A stretch of 52,800 nucleotides of DNA from Candidatus Iainarchaeum sp. (GTDB lineage: Archaea > Micrarchaeota > Micrarchaeia > Anstonellales > Bilamarchaeaceae): contig JAQUBA010000006.1 in the NCBI GenBank assembly GCA_028686985.1, positions 1 to 52,800 on the forward strand, in the 5' to 3' direction. Of this stretch, positions 23,755 to 32,868 are shown one piece after another. The notes below the pieces were generated by a model that was not told where the DNA came from, did not search any database, and worked only from the letters and a program-made list of their open reading frames with translations. The position numbers and the translations under genes are program-made. The first letter of the stretch is position 1. Each line of letters opens with the position of its first letter.

Positions 23755-25533
23755 CTAGATTTTGGAAATAACCCAAAGCACCGCCATTATTCCCCCAAAT
23801 ATTATAAGTGGCGCCGCAATCCGGGCAACCGCGACAATGGCATTCACGGTGCTCACAATCCCTATCGCCTGCTTCGCGCCGAGCGCCTTTATCCCCACCA
23901 GCGCACGTTCCCCGTAGAATTCCGCATCCCCAATATCCGCATACGCGGCCGCAACCAGCTCCAGCGTCTTCCCCATCACTTTCCCGTCTTCCTTGAGGGG
24001 ATTCACAACCCCCTTCACCGTATTCACCTTATGCGTATCCGTAGTGTAAAGGGCGGGCAATACCTTTCCCCATCCCTTCTCCCTGAACATTCCCTCCACT
24101 CCTTCCATAATCCTTTCCCTGAACGCAGGGGTGACCCCGTTCGCATCCGCCAATATGATTACATACTTCGGCTCGGTCCCGAACACCGCAACTTTTATGC
24201 CCGCGGGTCCAACAGTCTCAACCTCCACATTCCCCTCCGCGCTCCCAATCCTCAATTTCTTCCCCGTCACTTTCGCGCCGCACGCCTTCCCCACCGCTTC
24301 CATGTACCTGAACCCAAAGGGCGTCCCCGGCTCCACATATTGTATTTCCCCCGTCTCGGAATTGTGCTCGTCCGCAAGCGCCGCCACCCGAACCTTTTTC
24401 TCCGCCTCGGATGTGAGCGCAATCCCCATGCCTAAAGAGAAGTCCTCGCAGGTCTCCGGCGCCCTGGTAAGCCCGATAAAAGCGGCATCCCCAATCCTGA
24501 GGCATTCCGCCCTGCACTCGCCTTCCTTCCCCTCAATGAAAGCCGCCTTCGCCCCTGCAAACTCCGCCCTCCCCATCACTTCCCTGCACTTGTCCGTGAT
24601 GTTCCTGAGTTCCGTCACGGACACGGGGTTTATGTCATGCGTCGCAAGCCCGTGGAAAACGAACACTTCCCTCGCCCCATTGTCCCCCAGCGCCTTCGCA
24701 ATCAAATAAGAAAAGTTGCTCCCCCCCAGCTCCCCGAACGGCCCGAAGTGCACGTATGGGACCACAAACGCAATCTCTTTCTTCCCTTTCCTAAACAAAA
24801 ATACAGATAAGTATGTCTGCACGTCCTCCCCGACCTTCCTGAACGCCTTCTCTATGTCCTTCGCGTTGTAGAACCACTGCCCGAAGAACATGGACACCGC
24901 GTCCGTGCTCGCCACCCCGAAGGTCCTCTTCATCGGCGCGTTGATTATCCAGAAGAAGAGGAAGAGCGCCCCCAGCAGGATGAGCGACGCCGCATAGAAT
25001 TTTATCATAACGCTTTCCGTGCTCCCCTCAAACGGCAGCAGCCCGTTGGTTATGAGGAAAAATGCATACAGGAGCAGCTGCAGGAATGCAAACAGCAGCG
25101 ACCTCCACTTCAGCACGAACACTATCCTCCCTATGATATACCATAAGAGCAGGACGAACGCGCTCCCCAGAAAGACAATTTCCAGCCCGAGCGGAATCCC
25201 GGACCCGGGCAGGGAGATTGCCGCCAGGTACGTAAGCGCATATATGAGTTCCCCGATAAGCGCCACTGCCGTAATCCTCCGTATCGGCACCTTCATCATC
25301 AGCGCTTTCCCTATTATGATGGAGATGAAGCCGGGCACCGCCAATACGTAGAATGAGGTAAGCCCCGCCTCAAAGATGTTCTCAGGGGTGAGCGCCGCGA
25401 GCAGCATCCCGAACACTACCGCCACAACCAGCATGGATGCCGCAAGCAGCCTCGCACGCGGAAGGGAAACGAAATATTTGGTGAGCCCCACCGCCTTCTC
25501 CATCTGGGTGTGCCTGCCCGCCCCGTTATCCAT
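23755..25533 (-). CDS. DUF2070 integral membrane protein
   Basis: A 592-residue archaeal-only membrane protein. About seven hydrophobic helices occupy the first ~215 residues. A soluble domain follows with the conserved DUF2070 pattern VPYVHFGPFGELGGSNF (about 265) and FHGLATHDINPVS (about 300), whose His/Asp residues look like a metal site. A last C-terminal helix ends the protein (LIIFGGIMAVLWVISKI). Function is unknown; a membrane hydrolase is a common guess from the His/Asp pattern. It ends exactly where TyrRS begins. Confidence 0.9.
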   Translation of the reverse strand: MDNGAGRHTQMEKAVGLTKYFVSLPRARLLAASMLVVAVVFGMLLAALTPENIFEAGLTSFYVLAVPGFISIIIGKALMMKVPIRRITAVALIGELIYALTYLAAISLPGSGIPLGLEIVFLGSAFVLLLWYIIGRIVFVLKWRSLLFAFLQLLLYAFFLITNGLLPFEGSTESVMIKFYAASLILLGALFLFFWIINAPMKRTFGVASTDAVSMFFGQWFYNAKDIEKAFRKVGEDVQTYLSVFLFRKGKKEIAFVVPYVHFGPFGELGGSNFSYLIAKALGDNGAREVFVFHGLATHDINPVSVTELRNITDKCREVMGRAEFAGAKAAFIEGKEGECRAECLRIGDAAFIGLTRAPETCEDFSLGMGIALTSEAEKKVRVAALADEHNSETGEIQYVEPGTPFGFRYMEAVGKACGAKVTGKKLRIGSAEGNVEVETVGPAGIKVAVFGTEPKYVIILADANGVTPAFRERIMEGVEGMFREKGWGKVLPALYTTDTHKVNTVKGVVNPLKEDGKVMGKTLELVAAAYADIGDAEFYGERALVGIKALGAKQAIGIVSTVNAIVAVARIAAPLIIFGGIMAVLWVISKI

Positions 25534-25653
25534 AGGCAGGGAATTCCAATTCAGGAATTTAAAAAACCCTACCCCCTTCCCGCGCCCACCGCTCGCCCAA
25601 TCACTGCACCATTTTTAACGTTGTCCATGCTAAAACATGGTGGGGTATGTTTT

Positions 25654-26757
25654 ATGGATGACAATGAGGCCGTGGCCATTCTTGATGTTGCGCTGCACCG
25701 CTTGTTTCTGAGAAGCGACGTCTCTGGGCTTGCGGAAATGTATTTGAAAGCACAGGACCCAGGGATAAGAGAGAGGATAGAGAAAGCTCTAAACGGCGCT
25801 ATACCACGAAGTACGCCCCACAATCTACTTTGGCCCAAAGCCATCGACTACCCCGTCATTTACCTGATAGGCATAGGCGGTCTTCCCGAAAGCACCTATA
25901 TGGCTGTTGCGAAGGAATTGGGAAGCATCCCCCTCATAAAAGAGCTTCTTAAGCTGAGGGAAAAATCCAGTTCCGTTAAGGTAAAGGAAGCGTGTGACGA
26001 AGCCATGATCGGAGTCATACGCTATTTGGAGCAGGAGGGGGAACGCAAGGCAGTCGCTTTGGCGGAGTTCGGCGGCGGTAAGGCTCTTCCGGTGAATGTT
26101 GAAAAAGAACGCGACGCTGCATTGATAAGGGTAATACAGAAATGGGCCGAAGAAGCAAAAGACGAGAACATACTCAAATTGAGCGAAGTTAAAGGCATCT
26201 CCCACGCGGTGAAGGATGCGGCAGCCGCCGCCCTTTCCCGGCTCGGCAACATCCCTGATATGCACTTTAAGGAGGCCATTAGCGTGCTCGCAACCTGCGG
26301 CAAACTGGATGCCCTAAGCGATGCATACGCAGAGGCAACCCTTCCGCGCACAAAAGAACAAATCGGGGCTGTAATGGACCTGGCAATGCAAGTCGCGGCC
26401 AGTTTGGGCTGGGGTGACGACGGTTATAACGGGAGTATGGTTTCGTGCCCTTGCTGGTTCGGCAGGGGCCCATTTGAACATCTTCTCACGACCGATTGCC
26501 CGGAACCGCTAAAGCAAAAGGCGAGAAAGATTCTGGAAGAGGGCGGCTCCTATGGCGACCCGCTCGGCTTGGGAAAGAAAGCTTCGGAGAACCTCCATCT
26601 GGCAGATTCATGTCTCAGGAGGGTAAAGCTCTATCTCATTCAGGAGCGCCACAGGAACCGGGGCCAGATTTTGGAGGGCGCCACGGTCGCGCCGCCGGAA
26701 AGAGGCACTTCTACGCCCGCAGGGCGCAGGATTCCGCACATGAGGCACAGCCGCTAG
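25654..26757 (+). CDS. Unknown soluble helical protein
   Basis: A 367-residue protein starting MDDNEAVAILDVALHRLFL; GGTGG lies 9 nt upstream of ATG 25654 (an ATG at 25627 is possible). The first ~280 residues are helix pairs resembling HEAT/ARM repeats (AAAAALSRLGNIPDMHFKEA; EAISVLATCGKLDALSDAYA). A later CPCWFGRGPFEHLLTTDCPE section has three Cys. The C-terminus is basic and proline-rich. I recognise no family. It is transcribed away from DUF2070 and toward NMD3, which has its own TATA box. Confidence 0.65.
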   Translation: MDDNEAVAILDVALHRLFLRSDVSGLAEMYLKAQDPGIRERIEKALNGAIPRSTPHNLLWPKAIDYPVIYLIGIGGLPESTYMAVAKELGSIPLIKELLKLREKSSSVKVKEACDEAMIGVIRYLEQEGERKAVALAEFGGGKALPVNVEKERDAALIRVIQKWAEEAKDENILKLSEVKGISHAVKDAAAAALSRLGNIPDMHFKEAISVLATCGKLDALSDAYAEATLPRTKEQIGAVMDLAMQVAASLGWGDDGYNGSMVSCPCWFGRGPFEHLLTTDCPEPLKQKARKILEEGGSYGDPLGLGKKASENLHLADSCLRRVKLYLIQERHRNRGQILEGATVAPPERGTSTPAGRRIPHMRHSR

Positions 26758-26797
26758 CCGCCACAAATATAAATGCCCCCGGCGTATTACCTATCAT

Positions 26798-27424
26798 ATG
26801 CACGACCTAGTCTGCCCGAGATGCGGCGCCACGAACGAAAAAACCCAGTTCATGGGGCCCTTCTGCATAGACTGTGCACCGTTCAAGCTGGAATGCCCAA
26901 AGGAGTTCTCCATTGAGCTATGCCCAAAGTGCGGAAAGATGCGCATCGCCCGCGACTGGATAAAATTTGACGCCCCCATAATAGAGAAACTATTGCGCAG
27001 AAAATGCAAGGGGAACATAGAGAAGATGGAATACGATCCGTACTCCGGAAAAGCCACTTTCTTCATAAACAAGGACAACAACCTGATGCAGGTAAGCCGC
27101 GATGTGGAATTCAAGCCGATAAAGAACCTCTGCCCCAACTGCTCAAGGAAATCCTCCGGCTATTTTGAAGCCATAATCCAGCTCAGGGGCCGCCCGGAAA
27201 GGATTGCAAAATACGAGAAGCTCCTCACCACCGCCCTGAAGGAGAAGACCTTCATCGCGAAGACCGAGCAGAAGAAGGAGGGCAAGGACCTCTACGTCGG
27301 CGATTCCAAGCAGGTGGTCGCCCTTTTCCGCGAACTCGGCCTGAAAGTGGTAATCTCAAGGACCCTCCACGGGCTCAGGCAGGGGAAGCGGCTCTACCGC
27401 ACTACTTTCCTCTTGCGCCTGTAG
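26798..27424 (+). CDS. NMD3-family 60S/50S export-factor homologue
   Basis: A 208-residue archaeal homologue of the N-terminal part of NMD3. It begins with paired zinc motifs: CPRCGATNEK, CIDCAPFKLECP, LCPKCGKMR; a fourth site is LCPNCSRKSSGYFEAIIQLRG. In eukaryotes NMD3 binds the large ribosomal subunit; the archaeal role is probably in ribosome assembly or quality control. A TATA-like AAATATAAA lies 27 nt before the ATG. The 3' end overlaps the convergent flippase-like gene by 23 bases. Confidence 0.92.
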   Translation: MHDLVCPRCGATNEKTQFMGPFCIDCAPFKLECPKEFSIELCPKCGKMRIARDWIKFDAPIIEKLLRRKCKGNIEKMEYDPYSGKATFFINKDNNLMQVSRDVEFKPIKNLCPNCSRKSSGYFEAIIQLRGRPERIAKYEKLLTTALKEKTFIAKTEQKKEGKDLYVGDSKQVVALFRELGLKVVISRTLHGLRQGKRLYRTTFLLRL

Positions 27425-28433
27425 CGTGCTTATATTTCCCCGCGCCCTGCCCCTTTTTCCCGAACCCCTTCAGCGCATCCATCGCATACTTGTACCCGGG
27501 GATGTTCACCGCGAACGTCTTGAACCTCACCACGAGCATGAAAGCCGTCGCCTGCGCCACCGGGACCCCCATCAATCCAAGCACCAGTGCGCCCCCCGTT
27601 TCGCTCAGCCCCATCCCCGCCAGCGTGGGGGTGGGAATGAATTCCAGCATCGTGACCAGCGGCTGGAAGAAATAGAAGAACAGCGCCCCGTGGATTGGGA
27701 AATCGATATGTATGCCCACGCTCTCCGCAGCCGCCCACCACGAAAACGCCTTCAGGCTCCACGTGACCGCCTGCAGCCCTATTATCTCCGGCGCCTTCCT
27801 TATGACCACCCCGGAGTGTTCCTGCATCCTGTGGAACATCGCGAGCACTTCCCCCAGGACCGGCCATCCCCCCATAAAACCGAATAATCCGAGGAACCTT
27901 TTTGAGTAAAGGAGGAGCGCCATAATCGCGAGCATTGCCGAAATCCCGAACACGCCCAAATACATTATCCATCCACTATCGGTCTTCAGCACCTCGCTGA
28001 GCAGATAGAAGAGCGCCACGCCCCCGGCGCCCACCTTCACTATGAAGTCGCACATCTGCGGCCCGAGTATGGAGACCATCGCCTTTTCCGAGGGTACGTG
28101 GTATTTCTTGTTCAGCACCAGCGCCGTTGTCATGTAGCCGCTCCTTGCAGGCGTCAAATCCGCGACTAGCATGCCGCTGAGGTTCGCCCTGAACGTGTCC
28201 ATCCACCCCAGCTTCACTCCCATTTCCGCCAGCATTATCCGTATCCTCAGCACCATGCCGAAATACATGAGTATGAGCAAAATCACCGATAGCGCGAGCC
28301 GCCAGAGGTTTATGTTCCCCACATAACCCATGAAGTCCTCAAATCCCGCAAAGTGCAGGAGCAGCCCTATGATTATTATGGAAATGAGCAGTTCGGCTAT
28401 GAAGTGCGCCCTGTCCAGCAGGAATTTCTTCAA
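27402..28433 (-). CDS. Lysylphosphatidylglycerol synthase TM/UPF0104 flippase-like protein
   Basis: A 343-residue polytopic membrane protein (about eight helices). Family markers are LLHFAGFEDFMGYVG near the N-terminus, LTPARSGYMTTALVL (~95-110) and FIPTPTLAGMGLSETGGALVL (~265-285). Relatives move or modify lipids. The start is a TTG at 28433 supported by AAGGTG 5 nt upstream, and a TATA-like GAATTTAATAG lies near 28467-28477. A 12-bp palindrome is at 28492-28503. The substrate is unknown. Confidence 0.85.
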   Translation of the reverse strand: MKKFLLDRAHFIAELLISIIIIGLLLHFAGFEDFMGYVGNINLWRLALSVILLILMYFGMVLRIRIMLAEMGVKLGWMDTFRANLSGMLVADLTPARSGYMTTALVLNKKYHVPSEKAMVSILGPQMCDFIVKVGAGGVALFYLLSEVLKTDSGWIMYLGVFGISAMLAIMALLLYSKRFLGLFGFMGGWPVLGEVLAMFHRMQEHSGVVIRKAPEIIGLQAVTWSLKAFSWWAAAESVGIHIDFPIHGALFFYFFQPLVTMLEFIPTPTLAGMGLSETGGALVLGLMGVPVAQATAFMLVVRFKTFAVNIPGYKYAMDALKGFGKKGQGAGKYKHATGARGK

Positions 28434-28491
28434 TCAGACACCTTGCTGTTGATTGCCCGGGACACTATTAAATTCTTTGCAGGGCTGCGGA

Positions 28492-28503
28492 TGTGCATGC
28501 ACA
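28492..28503. promoter_or_regulatory. 12-bp palindrome upstream of the flippase-like gene
   Basis: TGTGCATGCACA is a perfect palindrome 15 bp upstream of the likely TATA box of the flippase-like gene. It could be an operator or chance. Confidence 0.3.
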
Positions 28504-28524
28504 GGCACCATTCCGAATCCAAAC

Positions 28525-29187
28525 CTACAGCTTCTTCCCGCACTCGCTGCAGAACTTGGTCCCGGCAAGGTTCTTCGCGCCGCACTTCTTGCATTTGGCT
28601 ATCTTGAGGTCGGCCCCGCAATTGCTGCAGAACTTCCCCTTCCCCGCGGGCTTCCCGCATGCCGGGCAGAGGACCTGCTTCGCCTCTATCTCGCCCGTGA
28701 AGACCTGCGTTACGGCGGCCTTGTCCTGTATGTCCTTCGTGCGCTTCCCTGCCCGCGCCGCGGCGACCTCAATCGCCTCGCGTGGCGCGCACTTGGTGCA
28801 CATGCCCTCCTCCTCGTTCCAGCAGTTCTCGCACACCCAGTCGGTGCATTTCGGGCACCGCTGGAAATGGGCCCTGCCCTCGTTCTGGGCCGCCTCAAAC
28901 GCCTTCTCGTGCTCCTTGTGCCATTCGGGCGACATGCCCGTGAACCTTTCCCCTATCACTTCCGTTCCGCGCTCCACGCCAGACCCGATGTTGTATTTCC
29001 CCGCGAGGCTCGCCCCCGCGCCTATGAGCCGCCCTATGTCCTTCAGGAGCCTGCCTTTCCCATAGGAACTGGACGCCACGAACTTCGTCTTGTACCCGTC
29101 CCGGCAGTTATCGCAGTAAAAAGTGAACTGGAATCCCGCCTCGGTGGAGTTGTCCGCGAAATTTTTCGTAAATGCCTGCATTGTCAT
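28525..29187 (-). CDS. Multi-zinc-ribbon soluble protein
   Basis: A 220-residue protein with no membrane segment. Cys pairs occur at the N-terminus (FYCDNCRDG), in the middle (CPKCTDWVCENCW, CTKCAP) and as two C-terminal ribbons (CPACGKPAGKGKFCSNCG and CKKCGAKNLAGTKFCSECG), the double-zinc-ribbon type. A glycine-rich section (LLKDIGRLIGAGASLAGKYN) may be a membrane-touching helix. It starts 14 bp after the membrane zinc-ribbon gene and is probably in its operon. Function unknown. Confidence 0.8.
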   Translation of the reverse strand: MTMQAFTKNFADNSTEAGFQFTFYCDNCRDGYKTKFVASSSYGKGRLLKDIGRLIGAGASLAGKYNIGSGVERGTEVIGERFTGMSPEWHKEHEKAFEAAQNEGRAHFQRCPKCTDWVCENCWNEEEGMCTKCAPREAIEVAAARAGKRTKDIQDKAAVTQVFTGEIEAKQVLCPACGKPAGKGKFCSNCGADLKIAKCKKCGAKNLAGTKFCSECGKKL

Positions 29188-29201
29188 ATTTCCCCATCTC
29201 C

Positions 29202-29801
29202 CTAAGCTTTTTTATTCGGCTGCTTCGTTGGCAGCGGCTTCCCGCACTTTATGCAATTGTCGCCTAGCGGCGGCTGCTCCTTCAGGCAGCTCTGGCACTT
29301 CACCACCAGCCGGGCCCCGCATTTTTCGCAATAGTCCGCGAAGAACGTCTTCTTCCCGCAGAAGGGGCACTGCACGCTCAGCACCTGGCCGCACCCGCTG
29401 CATTTCTTCCATTCCTTGTCAATCGGGTTCATGCACCTCGGGCACCTGAGCGGCCCCAGTGGATTGTCCTTGGCGCAGAACGGGCACACGTTTGAGTTCG
29501 GGGGGATGAGCTTTCCGCAGTACCTGCAGGGGTGCTTATATCCGATTATGACCCGGTTCGCCTCATCTATCCCGGAATAGTAGCCCATTTTTTCCTCTTC
29601 CGGCCTTGTCCTCTTGTACCATAGGTAGATTATCGCGGCAATCACCAGGACGATGATTGCGACCAGCCACGGGTCTATCGGCTGCTGCGCCGTGCTGCTT
29701 GCCGCAGCCCCGCTGGCATTCTGTGCGGCGTACGCGACGCTGGCAAGAACCAGCAACGATAAAAGAAGCGCCAACCCACGTTTCCCAATCATAGGTTTCA
29801 T
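29202..29801 (-). CDS. Membrane-anchored zinc-ribbon protein
   Basis: A 199-residue protein. It begins with a signal peptide (KRGLALLLSLLVLASVAYA), then a short linker, then a membrane helix (WLVAIIVLVIAAIIYLWY). A long cytosolic tail has eight CxxC pairs (CRYC, CPFC, CPRC, CSGC, CPFC, CEKC, CQSC, CIKC), enough for four zinc sites. A TATA-like box at 29820-29831 stands 25 nt before the ATG. It heads an operon with the soluble zinc-ribbon gene and follows the beta-rich protein gene at 29873-31327. Confidence 0.8.
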   Translation of the reverse strand: MKPMIGKRGLALLLSLLVLASVAYAAQNASGAAASSTAQQPIDPWLVAIIVLVIAAIIYLWYKRTRPEEEKMGYYSGIDEANRVIIGYKHPCRYCGKLIPPNSNVCPFCAKDNPLGPLRCPRCMNPIDKEWKKCSGCGQVLSVQCPFCGKKTFFADYCEKCGARLVVKCQSCLKEQPPLGDNCIKCGKPLPTKQPNKKA

Positions 29802-29872
29802 GGCTATGGTAAGAATACAATTTTTTTAAACCGATGCCCTGGCCGGAAGGGCAGTAGGCCTTCCAATTCAAC

Positions 29873-31327
29873 CTACATATCCTTCTGCACCATATCCTCG
29901 TCGTTCTCGCTGGACTCCACAGCCATGTCCCTCTCCGAGGCCACCTGCTCCTCCTCGCCCGCTTCCTCCCCGATGACCGCGCCCTTCCTGCTCCATTTCA
30001 GCAGGTCGTCCTCCACGCTCACGTTGAACTCCAGCACGGCCATCACACTCTCCTTCCACGTGTCCGGAGCGTTGTGGGCGACCTTCCCTATGAAATGCCT
30101 CCTCAGCATCTGCAGGTCCTGCGACCTCGCTATCGCCTCCCTGTAATGCTCATACTTCCCGTCCTCAAGCTTCTTTTCCGTGAGGTAAATCGGCTCGCGC
30201 CTGAAGTTAGTCGCAATCATGCAGGCGTTCAGCTTTTTTATGAAGCCGCCGCACATCCCGTCGAGCTCCTTCATGCTCCTCTTTTCCGCGTATTCCCCCC
30301 TCCCGCAAATCCTGAAAAAATAAGTGGCCTTCCCCGATGTCCCGGGCGCGGCTGCAGCGGCTGCCCCGGCGCCTCTTGCCGCCGCTTCCTCCGCGGTGGT
30401 TATGGATTCCATGATGACCGCATTCCCCGGCTTTTTCGGGTCCGTGCCGTAGACCGGGACGAGGAGCCATAAGTATTCGCCCGTAAAGCCGCCCATCAGC
30501 CCCCTCTTTATCCCCACGCACATCCTGTCCTTCTGGCCTATGCCTTTCAGGAATTCGTACTCCTGTTTTATCCCCATCTTGCTGATTTTCTTCTCCAGGT
30601 TCAGCCAGAATTCCGGCGAAACCTTGTCCAGCTCCGCTTTCGGCACCGCCTTCCCGTCCTTCATCAGCTTTGACGCCTGCCTGATTATCGCAGGGTCCGC
30701 GGAAGGCAGCATTTCGCCGAGCATCTCCTGCAGCGCGGCCGACAGCGCGTTCAGCGCTCCGGAGATTGTGTTCCCCACCAGGCCGAACTGCTCGCCCAGC
30801 CTGAAGAGCGTCAGCTTCTCCCCGCTCTCCCTCGTTATGGTTATATCATGCCCCTTTTCCTCTATGGTTGAGATGGTACTGTAGTCTATCCTCATGGGCT
30901 CTCCGCCCTCCGGAATCACCACAATCCCTGTTTCATAAATGCGGAACTCGCACTCCCCCTTCGCGCTCTCCTTCCCGTCCGCCCCAGCATAGGAGAAATC
31001 CGCGTGCAGGTTCGCCTTCTTCACCGCCTCGTTCATCAGGCTGTCCTTGATGCTGCTGGTGGTCCGGAATTTTTTCATCACCCGCACTATATCCTCAAAC
31101 TGGTGGCCCGCATTGAAGATCTCCAGGAGCTCGCCGGACCCCAGCGCCACCTTGATGCGGTACCCCTCCACGGCGATGCCGCTTATCTCGCGGATGGTGA
31201 ACCTCAGGGCCGCCCCGGACCTGGGGAACACCTTGATGCTTTTCTCATCCAGTTCCAGCGGCACTTCCTCGCCGCCTTCGGTTTTCCCGTCCCTCCCCCT
31301 GAACGAATAATCCACCGTGAATTTCAT
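29873..31327 (-). CDS. Unknown beta-rich protein (two PH-like repeats)
   Basis: A 484-residue soluble protein. Two similar beta-rich segments, at ~25-90 (KSIKVFPRSGAALRFTIREI ... VALGSGELLEIFNAGHQFED) and ~125-185 (ETGIVVIPEGGEPMRIDYST ... ITRESGEKLTLFRLGEQF), each end in a helix as PH-like domains do. A helical region and an aromatic beta section (GEYLWLLVPVYGTDPKKPG) follow. The protein ends with a strongly acidic tail. I recognise no named family. It lies upstream of two zinc-ribbon genes on the same strand. Confidence 0.7.
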   Translation of the reverse strand: MKFTVDYSFRGRDGKTEGGEEVPLELDEKSIKVFPRSGAALRFTIREISGIAVEGYRIKVALGSGELLEIFNAGHQFEDIVRVMKKFRTTSSIKDSLMNEAVKKANLHADFSYAGADGKESAKGECEFRIYETGIVVIPEGGEPMRIDYSTISTIEEKGHDITITRESGEKLTLFRLGEQFGLVGNTISGALNALSAALQEMLGEMLPSADPAIIRQASKLMKDGKAVPKAELDKVSPEFWLNLEKKISKMGIKQEYEFLKGIGQKDRMCVGIKRGLMGGFTGEYLWLLVPVYGTDPKKPGNAVIMESITTAEEAAARGAGAAAAAAPGTSGKATYFFRICGRGEYAEKRSMKELDGMCGGFIKKLNACMIATNFRREPIYLTEKKLEDGKYEHYREAIARSQDLQMLRRHFIGKVAHNAPDTWKESVMAVLEFNVSVEDDLLKWSRKGAVIGEEAGEEEQVASERDMAVESSENDEDMVQKDM

Positions 31328-31369
31328 GCCACACCATCCGTAATTAGATTAATAACACTTTTTTCGCGA

Positions 31370-31441
31370 GGCCACGACCGAGATTCGAACTCGGGCTAAG
31401 GGCTCCACAGGCCCCCGTGCTGCCGCTACACCATCGTGGCC
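31370..31441 (-). tRNA. tRNA-His (anticodon GTG)
   Basis: The minus strand folds as tRNA-His, with the extra G-1 paired to C73 (8-bp acceptor GGCCACGA/TCGTGGCC). The anticodon loop is CTGTGGA (anticodon GTG) and the T-arm is CCGAG-TTCGAAT-CTCGG. CCA is not encoded. It is alone in the 178-bp gap between the 31327 and 31506 genes. Confidence 0.94.
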
Positions 31442-31505
31442 GAATAAGACAGAACAATAGTCCTGCCTGCTTTCGCAATAGTAAAAGCCGCAAAACCCTT
31501 TTTAA

Positions 31506-32393
31506 TTACTTACCCAGCTTCTGCTGGAGCTTCTTCTCCAAATGGGTTCCGTCCCCATGGACGAAATCCACCCTTTTCGGATTCACCGCATCCATGTATC
31601 CCACTATGTCATAGAAGTCCGCATGGTCGCTCAACGGGAAAGCCGCATCCGCATTGTGCCTCATGCTCATCACCCATCCAGTAGCAACCGCACAAAGCGC
31701 CCGCCTCCCAAATGCATCGCCTAATTTCCTCGCAAACCCCCTGTTCGCCAACTTTGGGGGCACAATCGCCACGAACCCCCCTTTCATTACTTCCTCCGCT
31801 TCCGGAGTCCCCACCACCGCCCTCTCCAATCCAATCCCATACTTCGCATACACGGATGAGAACCTCTCGCTCTCCTGCATAACCACCGGCACGATAGAAG
31901 AATACTCATTCAGCACCCGTATGATTTCCTGCGCCTTTCCCAGATTATACGCCCCAATAAGCATTATGCTCCCTGAATTCTCTTTCACCCACTTCCCAAT
32001 CTGCGAATAAACCTCAAAAGGGTCAGGAAGCTTGAACCTCGGGTCCCCGTACGTGCATTCCACAACCAGCCGGTCCGCTTCTTTAGCCGCAGCTCCCTTG
32101 CCAAATATCCCATTTTTTACTCTAAAATCCCCGGTATAGAGAACGCTCTCCCCGTCCAATTCCGCATACATCTGCCTGGAACCCAGAATATGCCCCGCAT
32201 CCAGCAGCTGGATCCATTCCTCCGAATGCCGCTCCGCCCCGAAGCCGGCGAGCGCGAGCGTCTCCTCGCTCGCAATGATCCTTTCCTTCTTCTTAAAACC
32301 AGAAACGTGGTCCCCGTGCGCATGGGAAAGGAACGAAACCTCCCCGGAATTGCAGTCCAGCCCTATGCTCTTCCCGCCTACGGAAACCTCCAT
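31506..32393 (-). CDS. Beta-CASP/metallo-beta-lactamase nuclease, short form
   Basis: A 295-residue predicted zinc-dependent nuclease. Metal motifs are in order: LSHAHGDH (motif 2), GHILGSRQM (motif 3), YTGDFRVKN (motif 4). The beta-CASP insert follows, and the fold ends with ATGWVMSM and PLSDHADF (motif C). It lacks the KH domains of archaeal CPSF-like aCPSF proteins and is shorter than RNase J, so it matches the short mRNA 3'-end-processing-like or ligase-associated exonuclease group. A TATA-like TATATAGATT lies 25 nt before the ATG. Confidence 0.88.
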   Translation of the reverse strand: MEVSVGGKSIGLDCNSGEVSFLSHAHGDHVSGFKKKERIIASEETLALAGFGAERHSEEWIQLLDAGHILGSRQMYAELDGESVLYTGDFRVKNGIFGKGAAAKEADRLVVECTYGDPRFKLPDPFEVYSQIGKWVKENSGSIMLIGAYNLGKAQEIIRVLNEYSSIVPVVMQESERFSSVYAKYGIGLERAVVGTPEAEEVMKGGFVAIVPPKLANRGFARKLGDAFGRRALCAVATGWVMSMRHNADAAFPLSDHADFYDIVGYMDAVNPKRVDFVHGDGTHLEKKLQQKLGK

Positions 32394-32423
32394 GCCGGGA
32401 TTTTGCAGATAATCTATATATTA

Positions 32424-32804
32424 CTAACCCCCGCCCTTCCACAGCCCGTGTATGTTGCAGTATTCCCTCGCAACAATATTCTCCGCATTAATCTCAAACT
32501 CCGCCTCGGGCTTGTCCCCCGGCTTAAGGAACTTCCTGTAGCTCTTCCCGTCCGCAACCACCTGCACCCATTCAATGTAGTGCTTCTCCTCCATCGGGTG
32601 CGGCACGGCCCCAACCTTCACCAGGACCCCCTTCTCAGTCCTTTCCACCACAGGCACGTGCTTCTCGTTCCCCACATCCGCAGTTTTCTCCGCCTGCAGG
32701 TTCATCTCCTGCCCGCAGCAAACCAGCTTCCCAACCCCCGCATGCAGGACCTCAACAATGTTTCCGCAAACCCCGCACTTATAGACTTCCAGCATCTTGG
32801 TCAT
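32424..32804 (-). CDS. Desulfoferrodoxin / superoxide reductase (2Fe type)
   Basis: A 126-residue enzyme that reduces superoxide to hydrogen peroxide without releasing O2, typical of anaerobes. The N-terminal rubredoxin-like Fe site is YKCGVCGNI ... LVCCGQEM (four Cys). The catalytic Fe site has [20 protein letters not shown] and CNIHGLW (four His and one Cys). ATG 32804 starts the domain; the long upstream extension is noise. It is divergent from an Lrp/AsnC regulator, with two operator-like repeats in the shared 64-bp promoter. Confidence 0.95.
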   Translation of the reverse strand: MTKMLEVYKCGVCGNIVEVLHAGVGKLVCCGQEMNLQAEKTADVGNEKHVPVVERTEKGVLVKVGAVPHPMEEKHYIEWVQVVADGKSYRKFLKPGDKPEAEFEINAENIVAREYCNIHGLWKGGG

Positions 32805-32831
32805 CCCAACCACCGTCCAGGTTGTTAATAG

Positions 32832-32867
32832 GTTCGTTTTAAAAACTATTTGGTTCGTAAAACGAAC
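32832..32867. promoter_or_regulatory. Paired operator repeats around a shared TATA box (SOR/Lrp divergent promoter)
   Basis: GTTCGTAAAACGAAC (32853-32867) is a 6-3-6 inverted repeat ending 1 bp before the regulator's ATG. A related half-degenerate copy, GTTCGTTTTAAAAAC, starts exactly 21 bp earlier at 32832, two helical turns away. The TTTTAAAAA inside the first copy is nearly symmetric: it is 27 nt before the regulator ATG and about 37 nt before the reductase ATG, so it may serve both directions. Autorepression by the Lrp-type protein is the likely use. Confidence 0.6.
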
Positions 32868-32868
32868 T

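Noticed and set aside
23122-24435. 437-codon plus-strand frame opposite TyrRS and DUF2070
   Set aside because: Covers two unrelated conserved genes and has His/Arg/Leu-rich shadow composition.
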